A DNA stretch of 64,000 nucleotides from Pseudomonadota bacterium (lineage in GTDB: Bacteria; Pseudomonadota; Alphaproteobacteria; Rhodospirillales; Magnetospirillaceae): contig JAFAAW010000092.1 of the NCBI GenBank assembly GCA_023426365.1, positions 1-64,000 of the forward strand. The letters are read 5' to 3'. The notes under the pieces are model-generated. The model was not told the origin of the DNA and did not search any database. It saw only the letters and a list, made by a program, of their open reading frames with translations. Both the position numbers and the translations under genes were made by a program. Each line of letters opens with the position of its first letter. Within the stretch, counting starts at the first letter, position 1. Positions 27,124 to 35,413 of the stretch are shown here, piece after piece.

Positions 27124-28644
27124 ATGTATCGGGACCGGATCGGGCTGAAGTCGCTGTGGGGCAAGGTTGTCGGCGCCGAGGAAGCCGCCCTGCTCATCAA
27201 GGACGGCATGACGGTGGGCATGAGCGGCTTCACCCGCTCGGGCGACGCCAAGGTGGTGCCCATGGCCCTGGCCGAGCGGGCCAGCGAAAGCCCCATGAAG
27301 ATCACCCTGCTGACCGGCGCGTCCCTGGGGTCGGACATCGACAAGACCCTGGCCGAGGCCAAGCTGCTGTCGCGCCGCATCCCCTTCCAGGCCGACCCCG
27401 TGCTGCGCAAGGCCATCAATGCCGGCGAGGTGATGTTCGTCGACCAGCATCTGTCGGAAACGGTGGAAATGCTACGCTCGCGCCAGTTGCCGCCGGTGGA
27501 CGTCGCCGTGATCGAGGCGGTCGCCATCACCGAGGACGGCGGCATCGTGCCCACCAGCTCGATCGGCAACTCGGCCACCTTCGCGCTGCTTGCGGAAAAG
27601 ATCGTCGTCGAGATCAACATCCACCAGAGCCTGGATCTGGTCGGCCTGCACGACGTCTACATCCCGACCCGCCGCCCGCACCGCGAGGCCATTCCGCTGA
27701 CCCATCCGCAGGACCGCATCGGCCTGCCCTACATTCCGGTGGACCCCAGCCGCATCGCGGCCATCGTGATCACCGAAAAGATGGACAGCTTCGCCACCAT
27801 CACCCCGCCGGACGAGGAAACCAACGCCATCGCCGGCCACCTGATCGACTTCTTCCGCCACGAGGTCAAGCTGGGGCGCCTGTCCACCAGCCTGCAGCCC
27901 TTGCAGGCGGGCATCGGCTCGATCGCCAACGCGGTGCTGCACGGCTTCATCGACAGCCCGTTCCATGACCTCAAGATGTATTCCGAGGTGCTGCAGGATT
28001 CGACCTTCGAGCTGTTCGACGCCGACAAGCTGAAATTCGCCTCCGGTTCGGCGCTGTCGCTGTCGGAACCCTGCGCGCGCCGGTTCTTCAGCGACATCAA
28101 CCGCTACAAGGACCGCCTGGTGCTGCGCCCGCAGGAAATCTCGAACCACCCCGAGGTGATCCGCCGCCTGGGCCTGATCGGCATCAACACCGCGCTCGAA
28201 GCCGACATCTACGGCAACGTGAATTCCACCCACGTCAACGGCACCCACATGATGAACGGCATCGGCGGGTCCGGCGATTTCGCCCGCAATTGCTATCTGT
28301 CGGTGTTCGTCACCAAGTCGGTGGCCAAGGGCGGCAAGCTCAGCTCGATCGTTCCCATGGTCACCCATGTGGACCATTGCGAACACGACGTGGACCTGAT
28401 CGTCACCGAACAGGGCTTGGCCGATCTGCGCGGCCTTGCCCCGCGCGAACGTGCCAGGATCGTGGTCGAGAACTGCGTCCACCCCGCCTACAAGGACATG
28501 ATGCGCGACTACGTCGCCGAGGCGAACGCCCGTGGCGGCCACACCCCGCATTGCCTGGAAAAGGCGTTCTCGTGGCATTTGGCCGCCCAGAGCCACGGCG
28601 ACATGCGCAAGGCGGGCCAGACGCTGAAGGCCGCCGCCGAGTAA
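27124..28644 (+). CDS. acetyl-CoA hydrolase / succinate CoA-transferase
   Basis: A 506-aa class I CoA-transferase of the Ach1/Cat1/ScpC family. It has GMTVGMSGFTRSGDAKVVP near the N-terminus, the oxyanion loop LQAGIGSIANAVL, the catalytic Glu288 in MYSEVLQDS, and GIGGSGDFARN. It transfers CoA between succinate, acetate or propionate, or hydrolyses acetyl-CoA. Near phaC it may balance acetyl-CoA use. An intrinsic terminator follows. Confidence 0.88.
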   Translation: MYRDRIGLKSLWGKVVGAEEAALLIKDGMTVGMSGFTRSGDAKVVPMALAERASESPMKITLLTGASLGSDIDKTLAEAKLLSRRIPFQADPVLRKAINAGEVMFVDQHLSETVEMLRSRQLPPVDVAVIEAVAITEDGGIVPTSSIGNSATFALLAEKIVVEINIHQSLDLVGLHDVYIPTRRPHREAIPLTHPQDRIGLPYIPVDPSRIAAIVITEKMDSFATITPPDEETNAIAGHLIDFFRHEVKLGRLSTSLQPLQAGIGSIANAVLHGFIDSPFHDLKMYSEVLQDSTFELFDADKLKFASGSALSLSEPCARRFFSDINRYKDRLVLRPQEISNHPEVIRRLGLIGINTALEADIYGNVNSTHVNGTHMMNGIGGSGDFARNCYLSVFVTKSVAKGGKLSSIVPMVTHVDHCEHDVDLIVTEQGLADLRGLAPRERARIVVENCVHPAYKDMMRDYVAEANARGGHTPHCLEKAFSWHLAAQSHGDMRKAGQTLKAAAE

Positions 28645-28670
28645 CGGCGGACCCGCGACGCCGAAAGCAA

Positions 28671-28709
28671 GCGCCACCCTGGGCACCGCGCCCCAGGGTG
28701 GCGTTTTTC
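28671..28709 (+). terminator. rho-independent terminator
   Basis: CGCCACCCTGGG pairs with CCCAGGGTGGCG, followed by TTTTT. It separates the convergent CoA-transferase and PfkB kinase genes. Confidence 0.9.
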
Positions 28710-28765
28710 TTGGGGCTGTCGGCGCTGGCGGTTGCCCCCCCGCAGGGTGCGCCAACACCGATACC

Positions 28766-29608
28766 CTATGCCTGCAAAAGCCGGCGCACCCGTTCGGCGC
28801 TGAGCGCCGAGCCGGCCTCGCCCACCTTGGCCGCGCCCCAGCGCGCCGCCTCGGCCAATGCGGCCGGCATGGGCATGCCGCCCACCAGCGCATGGCACAG
28901 GCCGGCGGCAAAGGCGTCGCCCGCCCCGGTGCTGTCCACCGCCTGGGCGGCCACTGCGGGAACCGCCACCACCGCACCGTCCGCGCCGAACGCGCGGACC
29001 CCCTGCGGGCCGCGGGTCAGCACCATCCATTCCAGCAGCTCGCCCGCCACCAGCCGGCCCAGGGCCAGCGGGTCGCCGGCCTCCACGTCCGCTTCCGAGG
29101 CGACGATCACCTGGGCGGGGAACAGCCCGGCGCCAACCGGCGGCACATGGGCCACCACCGGGCACCCGCGCGCCACGCGCGCCAGCAACGGGGCCAGCCC
29201 GGCGGAACGGGTGCGCACATAGACCAGATCGGCGGCCAGGTCCAACAGCCGGGCCGGCGGCGCGGCCTCCTGCGCCCGGCCCAGATTGACGATGGTGCGC
29301 TCGCCCTGGGGATCGACCAGCACGATGGAGCGGGTGCTGGGCCCGGGCACGCGCACCATCGCGCCGATGTCGATGCCGCGCGCCGCCAGTTCCGCCAGTT
29401 GCCAGTCGCCCACCGCATCCTGGCCCACCGCCGCGACCATGCTGACCTGATGGCCGGCCGCCGCCAGCGCGGTCGCCGTGTTGGCGCCGCCGCCGCCCAG
29501 GCGGGTGCCGGCGGCCACCCCGTCCAGATGGCCGCCTTCGCGGCAGCGGCCGTGCAGCCGCACCACCTCGTCCGCCGCCACGCCGCCCACAACCACGATC
29601 CGCGCCAT
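28766..29608 (-). CDS. PfkB-family carbohydrate kinase
   Basis: A 280-aa ribokinase-like enzyme. The N-terminus is VVVGGVAADEVV, with the substrate-binding GGGGANTATALAAAG. The ATP-site signature DSTGAGDAFAAGL holds the catalytic Asp, and the anion hole is GAGD. The sugar or nucleoside substrate cannot be told from sequence. GAGGGTGA immediately precedes the ATG. The gene stands alone, convergent with the CoA-transferase and divergent from the nucleotidyltransferase pair. Confidence 0.85.
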   Translation of the reverse strand: MARIVVVGGVAADEVVRLHGRCREGGHLDGVAAGTRLGGGGANTATALAAAGHQVSMVAAVGQDAVGDWQLAELAARGIDIGAMVRVPGPSTRSIVLVDPQGERTIVNLGRAQEAAPPARLLDLAADLVYVRTRSAGLAPLLARVARGCPVVAHVPPVGAGLFPAQVIVASEADVEAGDPLALGRLVAGELLEWMVLTRGPQGVRAFGADGAVVAVPAVAAQAVDSTGAGDAFAAGLCHALVGGMPMPAALAEAARWGAAKVGEAGSALSAERVRRLLQA

Positions 29609-29736
29609 TCACCCTCTCCCGCTGTTCCCCGTGCCCCAGGGTAGCCAACCGCCGTCGCCGGGAAAAGGGAACAGGCGCGGGCGGGCACCTGTTGACGCCA
29701 TAGTCCCCACACGCCCGAAAGGCCGGCCAATACCCG

Positions 29737-30501
29737 ATGAACACACCGCAACGACAGGCTTCGGGCGCCGCCTCGCCCGAAGCCGAAGATTTCTATGCCC
29801 AGGGGCTGGTCGAACTGAACCGCTCCGGAATCCCGTTCCTGCTGGGCGGCACCTATGCGGTGGCCGCCTATACCGGAATCAGCCGGGCGACCAAGGACAT
29901 GGATGTGTTCTGCCGCGCCGGCGACTATCCCCGCATCCTCAACCACTTCGCCCGCGCCGGCTATGTCACCGAGGTGGAGGACGCCCGCTGGATCGCCAAG
30001 GTGCGCCAGGGGCCGCTGTTCTTCGACGTCATCTTCAATTCCACCATCGCCATCAACCCGGTGACCGATTCGTGGTTCGCCGAGGCGCACGACGCCACCA
30101 TCTGCGGCATCCGCACCCTGCTGATTCCGCCGACCGAGCTGATCTGGTCCAAGGCCTTCGTGCAGGACCGCCAGAAATACGACGGCGCCGACGTCGCCCA
30201 CCTGTTCCTGCGCACCCACCGCGCGGTGGACTGGCGCCGGCTGCTGTCGCTGTTCGAGCAGTACTGGGAGGTGCTGCTGATGCATGTGGTGAACTTCCGC
30301 TTCATCTATCCCACCGAGCGCGAATGCATACCGCGCTGGCTGCTCGATGAGCTGATGGATCGGCTGGAGGCCCACGCCGACATGCCGGTGCCCCAGGTGC
30401 AGGTCTGCCGCGGCCGCCTGTTCTCGCGCGCGGACTACGCCATCGACGTGACCGCATGGGGGTTCGCCGACGTGGTGGGCGAAGGACAGCGGCGGCCATG
30501 A
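29737..30501 (+). CDS. nucleotidyltransferase-fold protein
   Basis: A 254-aa protein of the MNT/DUF6036-like nucleotidyltransferase superfamily. It has a GGTYAVAAYTG glycine motif followed by the metal-binding DMDVF pair, and a third acidic residue in LFFDVIFN. The stop overlaps the start of the metallophosphoesterase by ATGA, so the two are probably made together. It may modify a small molecule or RNA, with the phosphoesterase reversing it. This is inference; no HEPN partner is present. Confidence 0.7.
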   Translation: MNTPQRQASGAASPEAEDFYAQGLVELNRSGIPFLLGGTYAVAAYTGISRATKDMDVFCRAGDYPRILNHFARAGYVTEVEDARWIAKVRQGPLFFDVIFNSTIAINPVTDSWFAEAHDATICGIRTLLIPPTELIWSKAFVQDRQKYDGADVAHLFLRTHRAVDWRRLLSLFEQYWEVLLMHVVNFRFIYPTERECIPRWLLDELMDRLEAHADMPVPQVQVCRGRLFSRADYAIDVTAWGFADVVGEGQRRP

Positions 30502-31217
30502 GCGAAGCCATGGTCGTGGCCGGGTTGGGCGATCTGCATGTGGGCGAACGCACCCAGCGCCCCTATCGCGAGCTGCTGGCCGAAATCTCGGCCCAGGCGC
30601 AGGTGCTGGCGCTGTGCGGCGACCTGACCAATCTGGGCCGCCCGCACGAGGCGGAAATCCTGGCCGAGGACCTGCGCTCGTGCCGCATCCCGATGGTGGG
30701 GGTGATGGGCAACCACGATCTGGAAAGCGGCCACGGCGCCGAGGTACGCCTCATCCTGTCCCAGGCCGGCCTGGTGTGGCTGGACGAGGAAAACCCGGTG
30801 ATCGACGGCGTCGGCTTTGCCGGGGTCAAGGGCTTCGGCGGCGGCTTCGGCGCCCGCATGCTCAGCCCGTTCGGCGAACCGGCGATCAAGGCCTTCGTCA
30901 ACGAGGCGGTGGCCGAGGCGTTCCACCTGGAAAACACGCTTCATGCGCTGTCGCAGGAAACCGACCGCCTGGTGGTGGCGCTGCACTATTCCCCCGTGGC
31001 CGACACCGTCGAGGGGGAGCCGCGCGAGATCTGGCCATTCCTGGGGTCGAGCCGGCTGGCAGAAACCATCGACCGCTTTCCGGTGCGCGCGGTGCTGCAC
31101 GGCCATGCCCATCACGGCGCCGCGCGCGGCCGCACGGCGGCCGGGGTGCCAGTGTTCAACTGCGCGGTGCCGGTACCGAAGGAAAGCGGCCGCCCCTATG
31201 TGCTGGTCACGGTATGA
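30498..31217 (+). CDS. calcineurin-like metallophosphoesterase
   Basis: A 239-aa metallophosphatase. All metal ligands of the family are visible: GDLHVGE, LCGDLTNLG, GNHDLESG, VVALHYSP and HGHAHHGA. It is a soluble protein with no signal peptide. It starts inside the stop of the nucleotidyltransferase-fold gene and is followed after 79 nt by the CBS protein. Substrate unknown. Confidence 0.85.
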   Translation: MSEAMVVAGLGDLHVGERTQRPYRELLAEISAQAQVLALCGDLTNLGRPHEAEILAEDLRSCRIPMVGVMGNHDLESGHGAEVRLILSQAGLVWLDEENPVIDGVGFAGVKGFGGGFGARMLSPFGEPAIKAFVNEAVAEAFHLENTLHALSQETDRLVVALHYSPVADTVEGEPREIWPFLGSSRLAETIDRFPVRAVLHGHAHHGAARGRTAAGVPVFNCAVPVPKESGRPYVLVTV

Positions 31218-31296
31218 GTACCACCGACGGCGGCCCTGCAACTCGAACGGCCTGCGGGGGTTCTTCCTGTACGGACGTCATTCCAAGGAGGACAGC

Positions 31297-31734
31297 ATGC
31301 AGGTGCGCGAGATCATGACCACCCCCGCCCAGGTCGTCGATCCCGGCTGCTCGGTCAAGGATCTGGCGGAGAAGATGCGCAACGACGATCTTGGCGCCAT
31401 TCCCATCTGCGAGGGCGACAAGATGCTGGGCATGGTCACCGACCGCGACATCGTCACCCGCGCGGTGACCATGGACCGGCCGCTCAGCCAGTGCAAGGCC
31501 AGCGACGTGATGAGCAAGGACGTCGCCTATGTGCGCGAGGACGACGACATCGATCAGGCGGAAAAACTGATGACCAGCAAGCAGGTGCGCCGCCTGCCGG
31601 TGGTCAGCCAGGACAACCGGCTGGTCGGCATGGTGACGGTGGCCGATCTGGCGCGCAAGGCCAACCGCAACACCGACTGGGCGCTGGAAGGCATCACCCA
31701 GCCCACCGGGCCGGACCAGCCCCGCAAGATGTAG
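31297..31734 (+). CDS. tandem CBS-domain protein
   Basis: A 145-aa protein with AAGGAGGA before the start. Residues 1-58 and 66-125 are two CBS motifs (GAIPICEGDKMLGMVTDRDI and VRRLPVVSQDNRLVGMVTVA), forming one Bateman module that binds adenine nucleotides. No catalytic domain is attached. It is similar to stand-alone regulators of the HPP/Hrp1 type. Role unknown. Confidence 0.85.
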   Translation: MQVREIMTTPAQVVDPGCSVKDLAEKMRNDDLGAIPICEGDKMLGMVTDRDIVTRAVTMDRPLSQCKASDVMSKDVAYVREDDDIDQAEKLMTSKQVRRLPVVSQDNRLVGMVTVADLARKANRNTDWALEGITQPTGPDQPRKM

Positions 31735-31817
31735 CCCCGAAAGATGGGGGCGCCGTTTCAGCGGCGCTTAACCCCCACCGACCATAGTGCCGGCCTTCGC
31801 AAACGGAGGCCGCGCCG

Positions 31818-33629
31818 GTGGATCAACGGGCCTATCCCCATGTCGCCGCGGGCATCGCCCGCCTGTACCGCACCTTGTGGACCCACGCGGCCGGCCAGCG
31901 CCGGCGGCTGGCCGGGTTCCTGTCGCTGCTGTTCGCCGCCCAGACGGTGCGGCTGGCCATCCCCTATTATTTCGGCCTGGCGGTCAACGACCTTCAGCAA
32001 TCGGGCGCCCAGGACCTGGGTTCGGCCGTCCGCCACGTGGCGCTGGCCACCGGGGCCATCGCGCTGGGCTGGGCGTTGCACGGACCGGCGCGGGTGATGG
32101 AGCGCTTCCTGGCCGTGCGCGTGCGCGAACGGTTTGCCGACACCCTTTACGCCAAGGCGGCGTCGCTGCCGCTGGGCTGGCACGAGGCGCGCCACACCGG
32201 CGAGATCGCCACCCGTACCACCAAGGCGGTGACCGCCCTGTTCGGCTTTGCCCAGCACCAGTTCGTCTATCTGCAAAACGCCGTCAGCCTGGTGGGGCCG
32301 CTGGCCGCCATCGCCGTCATCTCGTGGGTGACCGGGGCGGCGGCGGTGGTGGGGTATGCGCTGATCTTCGTGCTGCTGATCCGCTTCGACCGCGTGATGG
32401 TCCGCCTGATCCGCGCGGAAAACGCCGCCGAACGCGGCTGGCAGGCCGCCTTGCTGGACGGCCTGGCCAACATGACCACCATCCGCGCCCTGGGCATCGC
32501 CGGCCCCATCCGGCGGCTGGTGGCGGACCGCTATGGGCAGGTGTCGGTGCCCCTGCGCCGCAACATCGTGGTCAATGAAAGCAAGTGGTGCGCCATCGAC
32601 CTGCTGAACAACGCCATCCGCACCGGTCTGGTGGTTCTGTACGGCTGGCTGGCGTGGCGCCAGGGCGGCGTGCTGCTGCTGGGCACCCTGGTGATGGTGC
32701 ACCAATATTCCCAGCAGGTGGGCAACGTGGTCGGCTCCATGGCCGGCCATTGGAGCGATCTGGTGCGTTACGCCACCGACATCGCCGGTGCCGACGAGGT
32801 GCTGGACGCGACCTCGGCCCCGCCGCCCGCCCCGCCGCCCCTGCTGGTCCAATGGACCACGCTGGAGATGGACCACCTGACCTTCAACCACGGGGCCAAG
32901 CGCGGCGAGCGCCCGACCCTGGACGGGGTGGCGCTCTGCCTGCGTCGGGGCGAACGGGTGGCGCTGGTGGGCGAAAGCGGTTCGGGCAAGAGCACGCTGC
33001 TGAAGGTTCTGGCCGGGCTCTACCTCCCCGACCACGCCCGCATCCAGGTGGACGGGGTCGCCTGCCTGGGCCTGTCGGACCTGGGCGCCATCGCCACGCT
33101 GATCCCGCAGGAGGCCGAGGTGTTCGCGGCCAGCCTGCGCTTCAACATCACCCTGGGCCGCGAGGTGGACAGCGGCGTGCTGGCCCGCGCCTGCCGCCTG
33201 TCGGGTTTCGACAGCGTGCTGGAAACCCTGCCCCAGGGATTGGACACCCCGGCGGGCGAACGCGGCTTCGACCTGTCGGGCGGGCAGAAACAGCGCCTTG
33301 CCCTGGCGCGCGGCCTGCTGGCGGCGGGCGAATCCTCGCTGCTGTTGCTGGACGAACCCACCTCGGCGCTGGACCCGGTGACGGAAGCCCGTGTCACCCG
33401 TGCCATCCTTGATGGCCATCCCGGCGCCACCGTGATCGCCAGCGTTCATCGCCTGCATCTGCTGCCGGCCTTCGACCGCGTGGTGCTGATGGCCGCAGGT
33501 CGGGTGGTGGACAGCGGGACGGTGGATCAGTTGCTGGCTCGCCAGCCCCTGTTCCAGGCCATGTGGGCACGCATGCCGGCAGAGGGGGGCGACCATCGCG
33601 CATACCTCTCCGACGAAATTATTGGGTGA
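31818..33629 (+). CDS. ABC transporter, fused membrane and ATPase domains
   Basis: A 603-aa half-transporter of exporter type. Residues about 25-320 form a six-helix membrane domain; 360-590 the ATPase with Walker A GESGSGKST, signature LSGGQKQR, Walker B LLLLDEPTS and switch His in SVHRL. The start is a GTG with GGAGG about 10 nt upstream. Exporters of this kind work as homodimers for lipids, drugs or peptides. The substrate is unknown, and no periplasmic adaptor or outer-membrane channel gene is adjacent. Confidence 0.85.
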   Translation: MDQRAYPHVAAGIARLYRTLWTHAAGQRRRLAGFLSLLFAAQTVRLAIPYYFGLAVNDLQQSGAQDLGSAVRHVALATGAIALGWALHGPARVMERFLAVRVRERFADTLYAKAASLPLGWHEARHTGEIATRTTKAVTALFGFAQHQFVYLQNAVSLVGPLAAIAVISWVTGAAAVVGYALIFVLLIRFDRVMVRLIRAENAAERGWQAALLDGLANMTTIRALGIAGPIRRLVADRYGQVSVPLRRNIVVNESKWCAIDLLNNAIRTGLVVLYGWLAWRQGGVLLLGTLVMVHQYSQQVGNVVGSMAGHWSDLVRYATDIAGADEVLDATSAPPPAPPPLLVQWTTLEMDHLTFNHGAKRGERPTLDGVALCLRRGERVALVGESGSGKSTLLKVLAGLYLPDHARIQVDGVACLGLSDLGAIATLIPQEAEVFAASLRFNITLGREVDSGVLARACRLSGFDSVLETLPQGLDTPAGERGFDLSGGQKQRLALARGLLAAGESSLLLLDEPTSALDPVTEARVTRAILDGHPGATVIASVHRLHLLPAFDRVVLMAAGRVVDSGTVDQLLARQPLFQAMWARMPAEGGDHRAYLSDEIIG

Positions 33630-33653
33630 CAACCGGCGTCGGCTTGCCCATAT

Positions 33654-33667
33654 ACCGTCCGGACGGT
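33654..33667. promoter_or_regulatory. TetR operator 1
   Basis: A perfect 14-bp palindrome, ACCGTCCGGACGGT, in the short spacer before the TetR gene. With operator 2 it forms a tandem site with centres 19 bp apart. Confidence 0.7.
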
Positions 33668-33672
33668 GCAGT

Positions 33673-33686
33673 ACCGTCCAGACGGT
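33673..33686. promoter_or_regulatory. TetR operator 2
   Basis: ACCGTCCAGACGGT, identical to operator 1 except at one central base. It is extended by GT/AC to an 18-bp near-palindrome. It lies 22 bp before the TetR start. Confidence 0.7.
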
Positions 33687-33707
33687 ACAGTAAACACCCG
33701 AGGTGAG

Positions 33708-34247
33708 ATGTCAGCCCCCGCCAGCACCCGCGACAAGATCATCGATGCCGCCATGTCCATCGTCCGCGACCAGGGCGTGGCCAAGCTGACCTTGGACGAG
33801 GCGGCCAAACGCGCCGGCCTGTCCAAGGGGGGCGTGCTCTATCATTTCAAAACCAAGGATGACCTTGTTCGTGGTGTGGTGGAAACGCTTATCAACCAAT
33901 GCGATACTATTCAGCAAGGGTATTACGACCGCGAGCCGGAGGGACCCTATCGCTGGGCCCGCGCCGTGGTGCGCACCGGCTTCGATCCCAACGGCCCCGC
34001 CAGCGACAAGCTGGCCAGCGCCCTGCTGGCCAGCGTCGCGGTCAACCCCGAACTGGTGGCCCCCCTGCAGGCCCAGTACGACAAGTGGGTCGCCCGCATC
34101 GCGGCAGACAGCCCAAACCCCTTGTTGGCCGGCCTGATCTGCATGGCGATGGACGGACATTATTTCGAAAAGATTCTTGGTCTCAACCTGTGTGACGACA
34201 CCAGACACGAGCAGATGAAGGAATTCATGCTCGGCCTGCTGAAGTAA
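33708..34247 (+). CDS. TetR-family repressor of RND efflux genes
   Basis: A 179-aa regulator. GAGGTGAG precedes the start; the helix-turn-helix is KLTLDEAAKRAGLSKGGVLYHF. The ligand domain is divergent. It is transcribed ahead of an adaptor-pump pair (gap 17 nt) and has two operator palindromes in its own promoter, so it probably represses the whole operon until an inducer binds. Confidence 0.88.
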   Translation: MSAPASTRDKIIDAAMSIVRDQGVAKLTLDEAAKRAGLSKGGVLYHFKTKDDLVRGVVETLINQCDTIQQGYYDREPEGPYRWARAVVRTGFDPNGPASDKLASALLASVAVNPELVAPLQAQYDKWVARIAADSPNPLLAGLICMAMDGHYFEKILGLNLCDDTRHEQMKEFMLGLLK

Positions 34248-34264
34248 GAAGACGGAGCCTACAA

Positions 34265-35401
34265 ATGAATTTGAAGCGCATGATCATCATGCTGGCCGTC
34301 AGTGGCGTCGTGTTCGGCGGCGTGTTCGGCTTCGTCCAGTTCAAGAACAAGATGATCAAGGACTACTTCGCCAACATGCCCAAGCCGGTGATCACCGTCA
34401 CCGCCCAGCCCGCCGCCACCGAGCAGTGGCAGAACGCGGTGCCGGCGGTGGGCACGCTGCAGGCGGTCAACGGCGTCGATATTTCGTCCTCGGTGGCCGG
34501 GCTGGTCAAGGAGATCGCCTTTCAGTCGGGCCAGAGCGTGAAGAAGGGCCAGTTGCTGCTGCGCCTGGATACCGATGTGGAGCAGACCGACCTGCGTTCG
34601 GCCCAGGCCGATGCCGATCTGGCCCGCATTTCGGCCAACCGCCAGCGCGCGCTGGTGCGCACCGACGCCGTCAGCCAGGCGGCGGTGGACAAGGCCGAGG
34701 CCGAGCTGAAGGTCAAGGAAGCCCGGGTCGCCGGCATCCGCGCCACCATCGAGAAGAAGGCGGTGTTCGCCCCCTTCGACGGCGTGTTGGGCGTGCGCAA
34801 GGTGGATCTGGGCCAGTACGTCCAGCCCGGCCAGACCATCGTCAATCTTCAGGACCTGTCGGTCATGCTGGCCGATTTCACCGTGTCGCAAAAGGATCTG
34901 GCCGCCATGCAGGTGGGCGCCGCCCTGGTGATGACCACCGACGCGTGGCCGGGCCGGGTGTTCGAGGGCACGGTGGCCGCGGTGGAACCCAAGGTGGATG
35001 AAAAGACCGGCATGGTCATGGCTCAGGGTCGCTTCCCCAACGCCGACGGCAGCCTGCGTCCGGGCATGTTCGCCCGCATCGAGGTGCTGCGCTCGGCGCT
35101 TGCCAACGTGATCACCGTGCCGGTCAGCGCGGTGTCCTACAACCTGCACGGCGACAGCGTCTTCGTGGTGCGTGACGGCGCCGACGGCAAGGAAGCCGTG
35201 CGCACCTTCGTCCAGTTGGGCGACCGGCGCGACGGCAAGGTGGCGGTGCTGAGCGGCCTGGCGGCCGGCGACATGGTCGTGACCTCGGGACAGGTCAAGC
35301 TGGACACCGGCTCGCTGGTCGATATCCGCGCCGACGACCCGCTCAAGACGTCGGCGAACCATACCGCCGCCAGCCCCAAGCAATCGGCCAAGGCCGAGTA
35401 A
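34265..35401 (+). CDS. RND efflux periplasmic adaptor
   Basis: A 378-aa membrane fusion protein. An N-terminal transmembrane/signal anchor (about 5-25) precedes the beta-barrel and lipoyl motif VAGLVKEIAFQSGQSVKKGQ, a helical hairpin (residues about 100-155), then APFDGVLGVRKVDLGQYVQPG. It joins the inner-membrane pump at 35414 to an outer-membrane channel not encoded here. It resembles MexH/MdtA-type adaptors. Confidence 0.9.
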   Translation: MNLKRMIIMLAVSGVVFGGVFGFVQFKNKMIKDYFANMPKPVITVTAQPAATEQWQNAVPAVGTLQAVNGVDISSSVAGLVKEIAFQSGQSVKKGQLLLRLDTDVEQTDLRSAQADADLARISANRQRALVRTDAVSQAAVDKAEAELKVKEARVAGIRATIEKKAVFAPFDGVLGVRKVDLGQYVQPGQTIVNLQDLSVMLADFTVSQKDLAAMQVGAALVMTTDAWPGRVFEGTVAAVEPKVDEKTGMVMAQGRFPNADGSLRPGMFARIEVLRSALANVITVPVSAVSYNLHGDSVFVVRDGADGKEAVRTFVQLGDRRDGKVAVLSGLAAGDMVVTSGQVKLDTGSLVDIRADDPLKTSANHTAASPKQSAKAE

Positions 35402-35413
35402 GGAACCCGCCCC

